DNA from: CAVRXT01 sp963725655
Lineage (GTDB): Bacteria; Acidobacteriota; Terriglobia; Acidiferrales; UBA7541
Length of the DNA stretch: 64,000 nt
Reading direction: 5' to 3'
Assembly (NCBI GenBank): GCA_963725655.1
Contig: CAVRYY010000001.1
Span: 682,001-746,000 of the forward strand
Positions within the stretch are counted from its first letter, which is position 1, and every line of letters starts with the position of its first letter. Below, piece after piece: positions 15,883 to 23,850 of the stretch. The notes under the pieces are model-generated. The model was not told where the DNA came from, searched no databases, and worked only from the letters and a program-made list of their open reading frames with translations. Position numbers and translations under genes: made by a program.

Positions 15883-16215
15883 ATGCGAACCATTCTGCTG
15901 CTATGCGTTTCCAATACCTTCATGACCTTTGCGTGGTACGGACATCTGAAGTATCCAAAGCTGCCCATGAAGTGGGCCATTCTGCTGAGTTGGCTGATTG
16001 CACTGGGCGAATATTGCTTTCAGGTCCCCGCAAATCGCTGGGGCTACGGGGAGTTCAGCGCCTACCAGCTCAAGATCATTCAAGAAGTGATCACGCTGAT
16101 AGTTTTTTCGGTGTTCGCTTACTTCTACCTCGATGCACCGCCGCGGTGGAACTATGTCGCTTCGTTCCTGTGCGTACTGGCTGCGGTGGCCTTTGCGTTT
16201 TACGGCCACTCCTGA
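15883..16215 (+). CDS. DUF486 membrane protein
   Basis: 110 aa with four predicted transmembrane helices, covering nearly the full length, in the DUF486 pattern ('TILLLCVSNTFMTFAWYGHLK', 'WLIALGEYCFQVPANRWGYG', 'YQLKIIQEVITLIVFSVFAY'). The ATG at 15883 is preceded by CCGGAGGG, a strong ribosome-binding site, which outranks the more upstream in-frame starts. DUF486 proteins resemble small drug/metabolite transporters, but no function is proven. It is convergent with the CPBP protease gene, with 18 bp between stop codons. Confidence 0.9.
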   Translation: MRTILLLCVSNTFMTFAWYGHLKYPKLPMKWAILLSWLIALGEYCFQVPANRWGYGEFSAYQLKIIQEVITLIVFSVFAYFYLDAPPRWNYVASFLCVLAAVAFAFYGHS

Positions 16216-16233
16216 CCGCATCGGGGACCAGCC

Positions 16234-17211
16234 TCAGGGAGCGTCGGAATACTCCCGCTTGGGATAACAGAAATAAAACGCGACGAACAAGACCACGTAC
16301 AACGCCGGGATCAAAACGCTGCCTTCTGGCCCCACGCTGCCCCCGGTGAGCCACGCCGGTCCGTGAAAACTGGAATTCATTAAGTGGTTCTTTGCGTTCT
16401 GGCCGCTGTCCGGGACGCCATACAAAAATGACTGGGAGAAGTCCCACGCGGCGTGGTTTCCCACCGCCCACCACAGATTGCCGGTCCGCCACAGAACGAA
16501 ACAGCAAAACAGTCCATCCAGTGCAACCATCAGGATGCCCAGGGGCTTCTCGCCCGAATTGGTGACGTGAAGTGCGGCAAACACCGACGAGGTGAGAACC
16601 GCGGCGGGCCAGAATCCCATTCCGCGGGCGAGTGTGTATTGGACATACCCGCGCAGCAAATACTCTTCCGAAAAACCCACCATCAGGAATGCCAGCGCAT
16701 ACAGCAGTGCGAACTTCGCAATCGCGGGTCCATGCAGATCGAGCGTGCCAAACGAGAATCCTCCCAGCAGGTGCATCACGCCAAGCAGCAATGTCAGCTG
16801 CAAAATCCCCCAAACGGCTCCCTGCCAGAAGCGTGAGCCAAACGCGCCCGCCAGGGGCAATCCGTACCGGCTGAGAGGCCGTTTCTCGATGAAACTCATC
16901 ACCCAGGAAGCCAGCAGCACCATCAGAAAGGTGGGCACTTCTTGAACGAGTATCGAGGTCTCCGAGATAAACCCGGTCATCAGTTCCAGATGCGCTCGAT
17001 GCGTGATCGGGAGGTAGTCCATCCCTTTGAAAATCACCGCACCGAAAATAAAGAGAAAAAACACATATATCAGCAGACGCCACCCGGCGCGCAGGCCGTC
17101 GCTCCCGAGAAAAATATTCTCCACAGCAGTAGGCGTTCTCGGCGCAGGATTCAATGGTGGCGGCCCGGAGAATTGGACTTCCGGGTTTGCCGGATCGGCT
17201 TCAAAGTTCAA
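16234..17211 (-). CDS. CPBP-family intramembrane glutamic endopeptidase
   Basis: 325 aa with about eight membrane helices and a proline-rich cytoplasmic N-terminus. The active-site motifs of the Rce1/CPBP (Abi) family are present: EEYLLRGYVQ (the EExxxR box), 'SSVFAALHVTN' (the FxxxH box) and NHAAWDF near the last helices. Members cleave prenylated proteins in eukaryotes and are linked to bacteriocin self-immunity or protein processing in bacteria; the substrate here is unknown. It is transcribed alone, divergently from the lpdA operon. Confidence 0.9.
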   Translation of the reverse strand: MNFEADPANPEVQFSGPPPLNPAPRTPTAVENIFLGSDGLRAGWRLLIYVFFLFIFGAVIFKGMDYLPITHRAHLELMTGFISETSILVQEVPTFLMVLLASWVMSFIEKRPLSRYGLPLAGAFGSRFWQGAVWGILQLTLLLGVMHLLGGFSFGTLDLHGPAIAKFALLYALAFLMVGFSEEYLLRGYVQYTLARGMGFWPAAVLTSSVFAALHVTNSGEKPLGILMVALDGLFCCFVLWRTGNLWWAVGNHAAWDFSQSFLYGVPDSGQNAKNHLMNSSFHGPAWLTGGSVGPEGSVLIPALYVVLFVAFYFCYPKREYSDAP

Positions 17212-17449
17212 AGTGGCCCTCCATCTTTATCGCCAGTGGATGTGGATTTGACGCGCCCCGTGCGCGTCGGGAAGCAAGCATGTCGGCAGTTCGTTCCGCG
17301 GGCCATGCATGGTACTGGAGAGGTCGCGGGTTCTCAAGTGGCCTTTGCGAGCCAGCCTGAACCCGGCAGGCCAGGCGATACATCGAATAGCTGCCAGAGA
17401 TCGAGCGCTGCGGCTGCTTTGCAGGCGTACCTGCCACTGCTCAGGGCGG
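17212..17449. other. Upstream region between the CPBP gene and the lpdA promoter
   Basis: About 240 bp between divergent genes. I see a 6-bp stem (GACGCG/CGCGTC, near 17251-17269) and no credible gene. The minus-strand promoter of the CPBP gene should lie here but has no clear consensus. Confidence 0.4.
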
Positions 17450-17478
17450 TTGCGGGACTTGGGTGCCACTGCTAGAAT
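17450..17478 (+). promoter_or_regulatory. Promoter of the lpdA-lipB-E1-E2 operon
   Basis: TTGCGG (17450-17455), a 17-bp spacer and TAGAAT (17473-17478) with TGC directly in front, which makes an extended -10 element. Predicted transcription begins near 17485, about 60 nt before the TTG start of lpdA. Confidence 0.65.
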
Positions 17479-17544
17479 CACATGTTCGCGCACCTCGCCA
17501 GGAACCAATGGTGTGCGCAGCGCTTTGGTCTCGGGGAGGCCACG

Positions 17545-18942
17545 TTGGCGAAATACGATTTGGTGATCATTGGAAGCGGTCCGGGGGGCTACCAGGCCGC
17601 GATTCGCGCTGGGCAGTACGGTTTGAAGACACTGGTGGTCGAAAAAGACCCGTTTCTCGGCGGCACTTGCCTGCACGTGGGCTGCATTCCCACCAAGGTG
17701 CTGCTGCATCACGCCGAGATTTACGACAATTTCCAGCATGCCGCGGAGTTTGGCTTCGATGTCAAGGAAGTGAAAATCAATTGGAAGCAGATGCTGGCGC
17801 GCAAGCAGAAGATCGTCAACAGTCACGCCCAGGGCATCGCTTTCTTGTTCAAAAAGAACAAAGTGGAATTGATGACCGGCTGGGGCCGCATCGCCGGACC
17901 AGGTAAAGTATCCGTTGAAAAGGACGGAAAAATCACCGAGGTAGAGACCAAGTATACGATGCTGGCCACCGGCTCAGCCGCGCGCTCGCTGCCGGGCGTC
18001 GAGTTCGACGGCAAGACGATTCTCTCCAACGTAGAAATCCTGCAGATGGCGGAAATCCCTAAGACTATGGTGGTGGTGGGTTGCGGCGCCGTGGGCGTCG
18101 AGTTCGCCTCGATCTTCAAAACGTTTGGCACCGACGTCACCCTCCTCGAAACCTTGCCGCGCATCGTGCCGCTCGAAGACGAAGACATTTCCGCCGAACT
18201 GCTCAAACAGCTCAAGAAGCGGGGCATGAAAATTGAGCTGGAAGCAAAGGTCGAGACGGTCAAGAAGACCGCCAACGGCGCCACGGTCACCTACAAGGAC
18301 AAAACCGGCAAGTCGCAGACGATCTCCGCGGAGAAGGTGCTCATCGCGGTCGGCCGGCGCCCGCTCACCGAAAATCTTGGCCTGGAGAAGACCAAGGTTA
18401 AGCTCGACCGCGGCTACATCGTGGCCAATTCCTACCTCGAAACCGATGAGCCCAACCTCTACGCCATTGGAGACATCGTGGCTGGCCTGCCGCAACTGGC
18501 CCATGCCGCCTCTCAAGAAGGCTTGATCGCCGTTGGCAAGATGGCTGGCAAGGACGTCCAGCCGTTCGACCGCCGGCGCTGCCCGAATGCAACCTACTGC
18601 GAACCCCAAATTGGCTCCATCGGCTTGACCGAGAAGCAGGCCCGCGATGCCGGATTGAAAATCAAGACCGGTAAATTTCCGTTCGTGGGCAACAGCAAAG
18701 CGTCCATACTGGGACATCACGAAGGGTTTATCAAAGTGGTCGCCGATGAGAAGTACGGCGAGATCCTGGGCGTGCACGCCATCGGCGTGCTAGCCACGGA
18801 AATTATCGCCGAGCCGGTAGCGGCGATGGGACTCGAGGCGACTCTCGACGACATGGCCGCAACGATCCACGCGCACCCCACGGTATGGGAAGCGATGGGC
18901 GATGCGTTCAATTCTGTTCGCGGGCTCACCATTAACGCGTAA
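17545..18942 (+). CDS. lpdA: Dihydrolipoyl dehydrogenase (E3)
   Basis: Flavoprotein that reoxidises the dihydrolipoyl arm of 2-oxoacid dehydrogenase complexes with NAD+. I place the start at TTG 17545 (MAKYDLVIIGSGPGG) because GGGGAGG lies 5 nt upstream and the FAD dinucleotide fold begins there as in other E3 proteins; an ATG 63 bp upstream would add a non-homologous stretch. The 465-aa length is normal. Visible features are the FAD motif GSGPGG, the redox disulphide C42-x4-C47 (GGTCLHVGCIPTK), the NAD motif VVGCGAVGVEFAS, and the C-terminal active-site HAHPT. It leads an operon with lipB and the E1 and E2 genes, so it most likely serves that complex. Confidence 0.96.
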   Translation: MAKYDLVIIGSGPGGYQAAIRAGQYGLKTLVVEKDPFLGGTCLHVGCIPTKVLLHHAEIYDNFQHAAEFGFDVKEVKINWKQMLARKQKIVNSHAQGIAFLFKKNKVELMTGWGRIAGPGKVSVEKDGKITEVETKYTMLATGSAARSLPGVEFDGKTILSNVEILQMAEIPKTMVVVGCGAVGVEFASIFKTFGTDVTLLETLPRIVPLEDEDISAELLKQLKKRGMKIELEAKVETVKKTANGATVTYKDKTGKSQTISAEKVLIAVGRRPLTENLGLEKTKVKLDRGYIVANSYLETDEPNLYAIGDIVAGLPQLAHAASQEGLIAVGKMAGKDVQPFDRRRCPNATYCEPQIGSIGLTEKQARDAGLKIKTGKFPFVGNSKASILGHHEGFIKVVADEKYGEILGVHAIGVLATEIIAEPVAAMGLEATLDDMAATIHAHPTVWEAMGDAFNSVRGLTINA

Positions 18943-19048
18943 AAGCCCGCGTTGGCTGCGATGGGCGGAATGCACCGGTAAAAGCCTGAGCAACCGGGAC
19001 CGCGCCACTCCTTCAAACGAACGATTCTTTCCGGAATGCAAAGAGGAA

Positions 19049-19840
19049 ATGACTTACCCTCAAGCAACGTGCTGGGTGGTCGATTTGGGCGCGGTCCGGT
19101 ACGCCTGGGCGCTGGAATTTCAGCGACGGGCAGTGGCCGCGCGCAAAAACGGCAATGTGCCGGACCTGCTGCTCTTCTGCGAGCATTTTCCAGTGATCAC
19201 CCTGGGTCGCAACGGGAAGCGCGAGCATTTGCGCGGCAGCGAAAGCGTGTTGCGGCAGATGAACGTCGAGTTCCACGATACCGAGCGCGGCGGTGACATT
19301 ACCTTTCACGGCCCGGGGCAAATCGTCGGATATCCGATTCTGGATCTCACCCAGTTGAAGCGGGACGTGCGCTGGTACGTCGAGCAACTCGAAGACGTGA
19401 TGATTGCGGCGGCCGCGGAATGCGGGATCGGGGCGCGCCGGGCCGAAGGGATGCATGGGGTGTGGGTTGCGGCGGCCGGCGGCGGCGAAGCGGAAAAACT
19501 GGGCGCGCTGGGCGTGCATATCAGCCGCTGGGTTACTTCGCACGGTTTTGCTTACAACGTGTCCACCGACCTGCGCAATTTTGATTTGATTGTTCCCTGC
19601 GGTTTGCAAAGGAAAGCCACGTCGCTCGAAAAAATTCTGGGCCGCGCGGTGGCGGTCGAAGATGTGAAGCCGCGCCTGGCGGCAAACTTTGCTAAGATTT
19701 TTGGACGGGAAATGCGCTCGGTAGCGCTCCAGGATTTGGAAGCGGCCATGCACGAGAGCGCAGCGTCAGGGGCGGACGCGCACCAGCCGCCTTACGGAAA
19801 CGAGGTGACGGTGGATTCAGCGCGGAGCGATCGAACATGA
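19049..19840 (+). CDS. lipB: Octanoyl-[ACP]:protein octanoyltransferase LipB
   Basis: Transfers octanoate from acyl carrier protein to the lipoyl domains of E2 and related proteins, the first step of lipoate assembly. The 263-aa reading from ATG 19049 (MTYPQATCWVVDLG; AGAGGA in front) fits the family. The substrate-binding block 'RGGDITFHGPGQIVGYP' (about residues 80-96), the catalytic Cys184 in IVPCGLQ and Lys150 in 'EKLGALGVHIS' are visible. The gene is the second of the operon and overlaps the E1alpha gene by 4 bp (ATGA). Its target is the E2 lipoyl domain encoded three genes later. The matching lipA is not in this window. Confidence 0.95.
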   Translation: MTYPQATCWVVDLGAVRYAWALEFQRRAVAARKNGNVPDLLLFCEHFPVITLGRNGKREHLRGSESVLRQMNVEFHDTERGGDITFHGPGQIVGYPILDLTQLKRDVRWYVEQLEDVMIAAAAECGIGARRAEGMHGVWVAAAGGGEAEKLGALGVHISRWVTSHGFAYNVSTDLRNFDLIVPCGLQRKATSLEKILGRAVAVEDVKPRLAANFAKIFGREMRSVALQDLEAAMHESAASGADAHQPPYGNEVTVDSARSDRT

Positions 19841-21330
19841 CCGAAGTTCTCACCAACGAGCAGCAGCTCAATCTCTACTACTTCATGAAATTAAACCGTG
19901 AAGTGGAAGCGACCATGGACCGGCTGTTCAAGCAGAACAAGATCGTCGGCGGACTCTACGCCAGCCTCGGACAAGAGGCTATCTCGGTAGGCACCGCATC
20001 GGCGCTCGCTCCCGGCGACTGGATTGCCCCGATGATCCGCAATATTGGCGCGCTGCTCACGCGCGGTGTCCCGCCCCGGGATATTTTCACCCAACACATG
20101 GCCCGCTTCACCTCTCCCACCAAAGGCAAGGACGGCACCAGCCACTTCGGCGATCTGAAAGGGCGCCACATCGTCTCCCCGATATCGATGCTGGGCGATT
20201 TGATCCCGGTGATGGCAGGCGTGGGCATCGGGGCGCGCTATCTGGGGCAAAACGTTGTCACCATGACCTGGATCGGCGATGGCGGCGCATCCACCGGCGC
20301 GTTCCACGAGGGATTGATGTTTGCGGCGATGCATCGCGCGCCGATGGTGTTGATCGTCGAGAATAACCAGTGGGCGTATTCGACGCCGGTCGCGCGGCAG
20401 ACCAGCATCCGCGATATCGCCGACCGCGCGCCGGGCTACGGGATTCAAGGAGTGATCGTCGACGGCAACGACGTCCGCGAAGTCTATCGGGTAACCAGGG
20501 AAGCGGTCGACCGGGCGCGGGCCGGCAACGGTCCGGTGCTGATCGAAGCCAAGACCATGCGCATGCGCGGCCACGCCCAGCACGACTCCGCCGATTACGT
20601 TCCCAAGGAAATGTTCGCTTACTGGAAGGAACGCGATCCGATTCCGCGCTACGAGAAATATCTCACCGAGAATGGCATCCTGGACGCCAAGAAAAAAGCG
20701 GGCATCGATGCACGCATCGAAAAATTAGTTCGCGAAGACCGCGAGTTCGCGGAAAACTCTCCATTCCCTCCGCCGGAACTCGCCGAACAAGGCGTTTACT
20801 GCGACGGCTGCCACACCATCCAAGCAGAATGGAAACGCGAGAAGCCAGTTGCGGCGGCCGCCTATCCCGCAGCCCATCAGGTGAAGGATTACGGCGAGTT
20901 CCGGCCCAAGCTGGAAGTCGTCGCGCCAGTCGTCGCGCCCGCAGCCGTCGCGGCCGCAATAACAGGCAGAGCCGACGACCTGGAACTATCGGAAGAAATG
21001 CTGGCTGCCAATCCGGACGGAAAAGTGCCGACGGCAGAAGAGACCGCGCTCCGCGTCCCATTTGGACGCGGCCCCAAGGACAAAGCGTTTCGCGACGAGC
21101 AAGCCGCCAAAACCTATTCACGCGGCGGCTCGGGCAAAACCTATCCGCATAACAAGCAGCAACAGCCGCCGGGGAAACTGCCGGGCAAAGTGTTCACCAA
21201 ACCGTTCACCAAGGAATTCACCAAGCCGGGCCAGGGCGCCTCGTTTCAAAAGGGACCGCACCAGAAGCCCGGCAATGCGCCGCGCAAGAATTTCGTGAAG
21301 CATCCCGCGGGCAAGCCGGGGAGAGGCTGA
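19837..21330 (+). CDS. pdhA: 2-oxoacid dehydrogenase E1 alpha subunit with long basic C-terminal tail
   Basis: Thiamine-diphosphate-dependent decarboxylase subunit of a pyruvate or branched-chain 2-oxoacid dehydrogenase. The core (about residues 1-326) carries the TPP motif GDG at 148-150 ending with NN at 176-177, and the conserved phosphorylation-loop-like RMRGHAQHDSADY. The protein is 497 aa, about 130-170 longer than usual. The extra part begins with Ala/Pro/Val-rich sequence and ends in a Lys/Pro/Gly/Gln-rich, probably disordered tail (about 415-497) with the repeat FTKPFTKEFTKPG. The tail could bind another complex component or nucleic acid; no such role is known to me. Substrate choice between pyruvate and branched-chain acids is not decided. 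Confidence 0.9.
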   Translation: MTEVLTNEQQLNLYYFMKLNREVEATMDRLFKQNKIVGGLYASLGQEAISVGTASALAPGDWIAPMIRNIGALLTRGVPPRDIFTQHMARFTSPTKGKDGTSHFGDLKGRHIVSPISMLGDLIPVMAGVGIGARYLGQNVVTMTWIGDGGASTGAFHEGLMFAAMHRAPMVLIVENNQWAYSTPVARQTSIRDIADRAPGYGIQGVIVDGNDVREVYRVTREAVDRARAGNGPVLIEAKTMRMRGHAQHDSADYVPKEMFAYWKERDPIPRYEKYLTENGILDAKKKAGIDARIEKLVREDREFAENSPFPPPELAEQGVYCDGCHTIQAEWKREKPVAAAAYPAAHQVKDYGEFRPKLEVVAPVVAPAAVAAAITGRADDLELSEEMLAANPDGKVPTAEETALRVPFGRGPKDKAFRDEQAAKTYSRGGSGKTYPHNKQQQPPGKLPGKVFTKPFTKEFTKPGQGASFQKGPHQKPGNAPRKNFVKHPAGKPGRG

Positions 21331-21332
21331 AT

Positions 21333-22307
21333 ATGGCGCAAGTCACCATGCTGGAAGCGATCCGCCAGGCGATTTTTGAGGAGATGGACCGCGACCCCGC
21401 CGTCGTGGCCGTCGGCGAAGACATCGGCGTTTATGGCGGGGCATTCAAAGTCACCGAAGGGCTCCTCGCGAAGTTCGGCCCCGACCGGGTGATGGATGCA
21501 CCGATCGCCGAGACCGGAATCGTAGGCGCGGCGTGCGGCATGAGTTTTCTCGGTCTGCGCCCAATAGTGGAAATGCAGTTCATCGATTTCATCGCCTGCT
21601 GCTTCAACCAGGTCACCAACTTCGCCGCGAAGTCGCACTACCTTTGGGACGCACCGGTGCCCATCGTGATTCGCGGCCCATCGGGCGGCGGCGTGCACGG
21701 CGGTCCGTTTCATTCCGCCAACCCGGAAATGTATTTCGTGCACACCCCGGGCCTGAAGGTCGTCTACCCCTCCACTGCCTACGACGCCAAGGGGCTGTTG
21801 AAATCAGCGATTCGCGACAATAATCCGGTGCTTTTCTTCGAACACAAATACTTGTACCGCCGGATCAAAGAAGAATTGCCCGCCGAGGATTACACCGTGC
21901 CCTTGGGCAAAGCCATCGTCCGGCGCGAGGGACGCGATCTGACCATCCTTACCTACGCCGCGCTGATGCATACCTCGCTCGAAGCCGCCGGCGAATTGGC
22001 CAAAGAGGGAATCGAGGCGGAAGTGGTGGACTTGCGCACCCTGCTGCCGCTCGACCGCGAAACCATCCTCACCTCGGTGAAGAAGACCAACCGGCTCCTG
22101 GTGGTGCATGAAGATACCCGCACCGGCGGGATCGCCGGAGAAATCGCGGCAATCGTATGCCAAGAGGCGTTCGACGATCTGGACGCGCCCATTGCGCGGG
22201 TTACCGCGCTGGATACCCCGGTTCCGTATTCCCCGCCCCTTGAAGAGCGGTTTTTGCCGCAACGGAATGACATTGTGGCCGCGGCGCGGAAACTGGCAAA
22301 ATATTGA
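21333..22307 (+). CDS. pdhB: 2-oxoacid dehydrogenase E1 beta subunit
   Basis: 324 aa. Pairs with E1alpha to form the alpha2beta2 decarboxylase. Typical stretches are 'VGEDIGVYGGAFKVTEGL', 'DAPIAETGIVGAACGMSFLG', 'VIRGPSGGGVHGGPFHSANPE' split over the transketolase pyrimidine-binding domain, and the C-terminal domain 'LLVVHEDTRTGGIAGEIAA'. The glutamate in 'IAET' is the one that activates TPP. It starts 3 bp after the E1alpha stop, and the spacing to E2 is 20 bp, so all are co-transcribed. Confidence 0.95.
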   Translation: MAQVTMLEAIRQAIFEEMDRDPAVVAVGEDIGVYGGAFKVTEGLLAKFGPDRVMDAPIAETGIVGAACGMSFLGLRPIVEMQFIDFIACCFNQVTNFAAKSHYLWDAPVPIVIRGPSGGGVHGGPFHSANPEMYFVHTPGLKVVYPSTAYDAKGLLKSAIRDNNPVLFFEHKYLYRRIKEELPAEDYTVPLGKAIVRREGRDLTILTYAALMHTSLEAAGELAKEGIEAEVVDLRTLLPLDRETILTSVKKTNRLLVVHEDTRTGGIAGEIAAIVCQEAFDDLDAPIARVTALDTPVPYSPPLEERFLPQRNDIVAAARKLAKY

Positions 22308-22327
22308 AGCTGACAGGGAGATAAAAC

Positions 22328-23707
22328 ATGTCCGTAAACGTCATCATGCCGCAGATGGGCGAGAGCATTTTCGAAGGCACCATCACCAAGTGGCTGAAGA
22401 AGCCCGGTGAGAAAATCGAGCGCGACGAACCACTGTTTGAGATTTCCACCGATAAAGTGGACGCCGAAATTCCGTCGCCCGCTTCCGGCATCCTGCAGGA
22501 AATTAAGGTCGGCGAAGGACAGACCGTGCCGATCCAGACGGTGGTCGGTGTGATCGCGTCCGAAGGCGCCGCTGTCGCCGCGCCTGCTCCGGCCGCTTCC
22601 GCGCCCGCACCCGCTGCTGCCAAGCCGGCTGCTCCGCAGGGTGAAGTCGCCGCACCGCCGTCCGAAAAGAAATTGCCGCCGGTACCCGCGCCGGCCGCCA
22701 GCGCGCCGCAGCAGGCACGCAGCGGCGCGCAATCGCAAGGTAACGGCGCCGAGAAAGTCCGCAGCTCCCCTCTGGTGCGGCGGATGGCAAGAGAACACAA
22801 CATCGACGTCGCTCAACTCACCGGCACGGGCGCCGGCGGCAGAGTAAGCAAACAGGACATCTTGGGTGCGATTGAATCCGGTCCCACACAGGCCTCAGCG
22901 CCAGGCGCCTCCGCACCCGCGGCGCCGCGTCCAGCAGGGGTCATGCCTCCGCCCAGCGGCGGAACTGCGGCCGCTTCCCTGGAAACCGCCGTGCCTCGCG
23001 AGAAGATGTACTTCGGGAATTTCCAGGTGCAGCCGATGACCGTGATGCGCCAGCGAATTGCCGAGCACATGGTGATGTCCAAGCGCGTCTCGCCGCACGT
23101 ATATTCGGTGGACGAAGTCGACGTCACCGAAATCACCCGGCTCCGCGCCAAAATGAAAGAAAAATTCGAACAGACCACCGGCACCAAGCTCAGTTTCATG
23201 CCGTTCTTCGTGCGCGCCGCCGTCGAAGGTTTGCGCGCCTTTCCCACCGTGAATTCCTCGGTGGACGGCACCAACATCGTGCTGCACAAGGAATGCAACA
23301 TCGGTATCGCCGTCGCGCTCGATTGGGGTTTGATCGTCCCGGTGGTGAAGAATACCGAGGAGAAAAATTTCCTGGGCATCGCACGCGCGATCAACGATCT
23401 CGCCGAGCGCGCTCGCGCGAAAAAACTGAAGCCGGAGGAAGTTGCCGAAAGCACCTTCACCATCACCAATCCGGGTACCTTCGGCGGCCTGTTCGGCCTG
23501 CCCATCATCAGCCAGCCCAACGCCGCGATTCTGGGCCTGGGAGCAATCGAAAAGCGCCCGGTGGTGATCGACGACGCCATCGCTATTCGCTCCATGGTCT
23601 ATCTCACGCTGAGTTACGACCATCGCGTAGTCGACGGCGCCATCGCTCATCAGTTCATGGGCAAGGTCAAGCACACCCTCGAGAATTGGACCGAAAGCGT
23701 GCTGTAA
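22328..23707 (+). CDS. pdhC: Dihydrolipoamide acyltransferase (E2)
   Basis: Core of the 2-oxoacid dehydrogenase complex; moves the acyl group from E1 to CoA. 459 aa with one lipoyl domain (about residues 2-78; lipoylated Lys43 in STDKVDAEI), an Ala/Pro linker, a peripheral-subunit-binding domain (about 140-178, 'SSPLVRRMAREHNIDVAQL') and a catalytic domain ending with YDHRVVDGA, the HxxxDG active-site motif. A second Ala/Pro linker separates the binding and catalytic domains. ATG 22328 has GACAGGGAG upstream. Succinyltransferase (sucB) is unlikely because the partner E1 is of the alpha/beta type. Confidence 0.95.
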   Translation: MSVNVIMPQMGESIFEGTITKWLKKPGEKIERDEPLFEISTDKVDAEIPSPASGILQEIKVGEGQTVPIQTVVGVIASEGAAVAAPAPAASAPAPAAAKPAAPQGEVAAPPSEKKLPPVPAPAASAPQQARSGAQSQGNGAEKVRSSPLVRRMAREHNIDVAQLTGTGAGGRVSKQDILGAIESGPTQASAPGASAPAAPRPAGVMPPPSGGTAAASLETAVPREKMYFGNFQVQPMTVMRQRIAEHMVMSKRVSPHVYSVDEVDVTEITRLRAKMKEKFEQTTGTKLSFMPFFVRAAVEGLRAFPTVNSSVDGTNIVLHKECNIGIAVALDWGLIVPVVKNTEEKNFLGIARAINDLAERARAKKLKPEEVAESTFTITNPGTFGGLFGLPIISQPNAAILGLGAIEKRPVVIDDAIAIRSMVYLTLSYDHRVVDGAIAHQFMGKVKHTLENWTESVL

Positions 23708-23729
23708 ACACGCGGCGCGAACCGCGTGT
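23708..23729 (+). other. 8-bp hairpin directly after the E2 stop codon
   Basis: ACACGCGG and CCGCGTGT pair perfectly around a 6-nt loop, starting at the base after the TAA. There is no T-run after it, so it may protect the 3' end or act together with the true terminator 36 bp further on. Confidence 0.4.
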
Positions 23730-23764
23730 CGCATCGCAGTAGATGTTTTGCATAAACGAGTACC

Positions 23765-23820
23765 AAACGGCCGGGGGCTGAACCGAGTTTTGCAGAATCC
23801 ACCCGGCCGTTTTCCTTTTT
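23765..23820 (+). terminator. Intrinsic terminator of the lpdA-E2 operon
   Basis: AAACGGCCGGG (23765-23775) pairs with CCCGGCCGTTT (23802-23812), an 11-bp perfect stem with a 26-nt loop, followed by TCCTTTTT. The long loop is unusual but the stem and T-run are convincing. Confidence 0.7.
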
Positions 23821-23850
23821 GGCGCCGGCGCTGGCGATTCTGATTCGATT

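Noticed and set aside
17227..17826. 199-codon minus-strand frame overlapping lpdA
   Set aside because: Overlaps the lpdA promoter and N-terminus; low-complexity product and no start signals.
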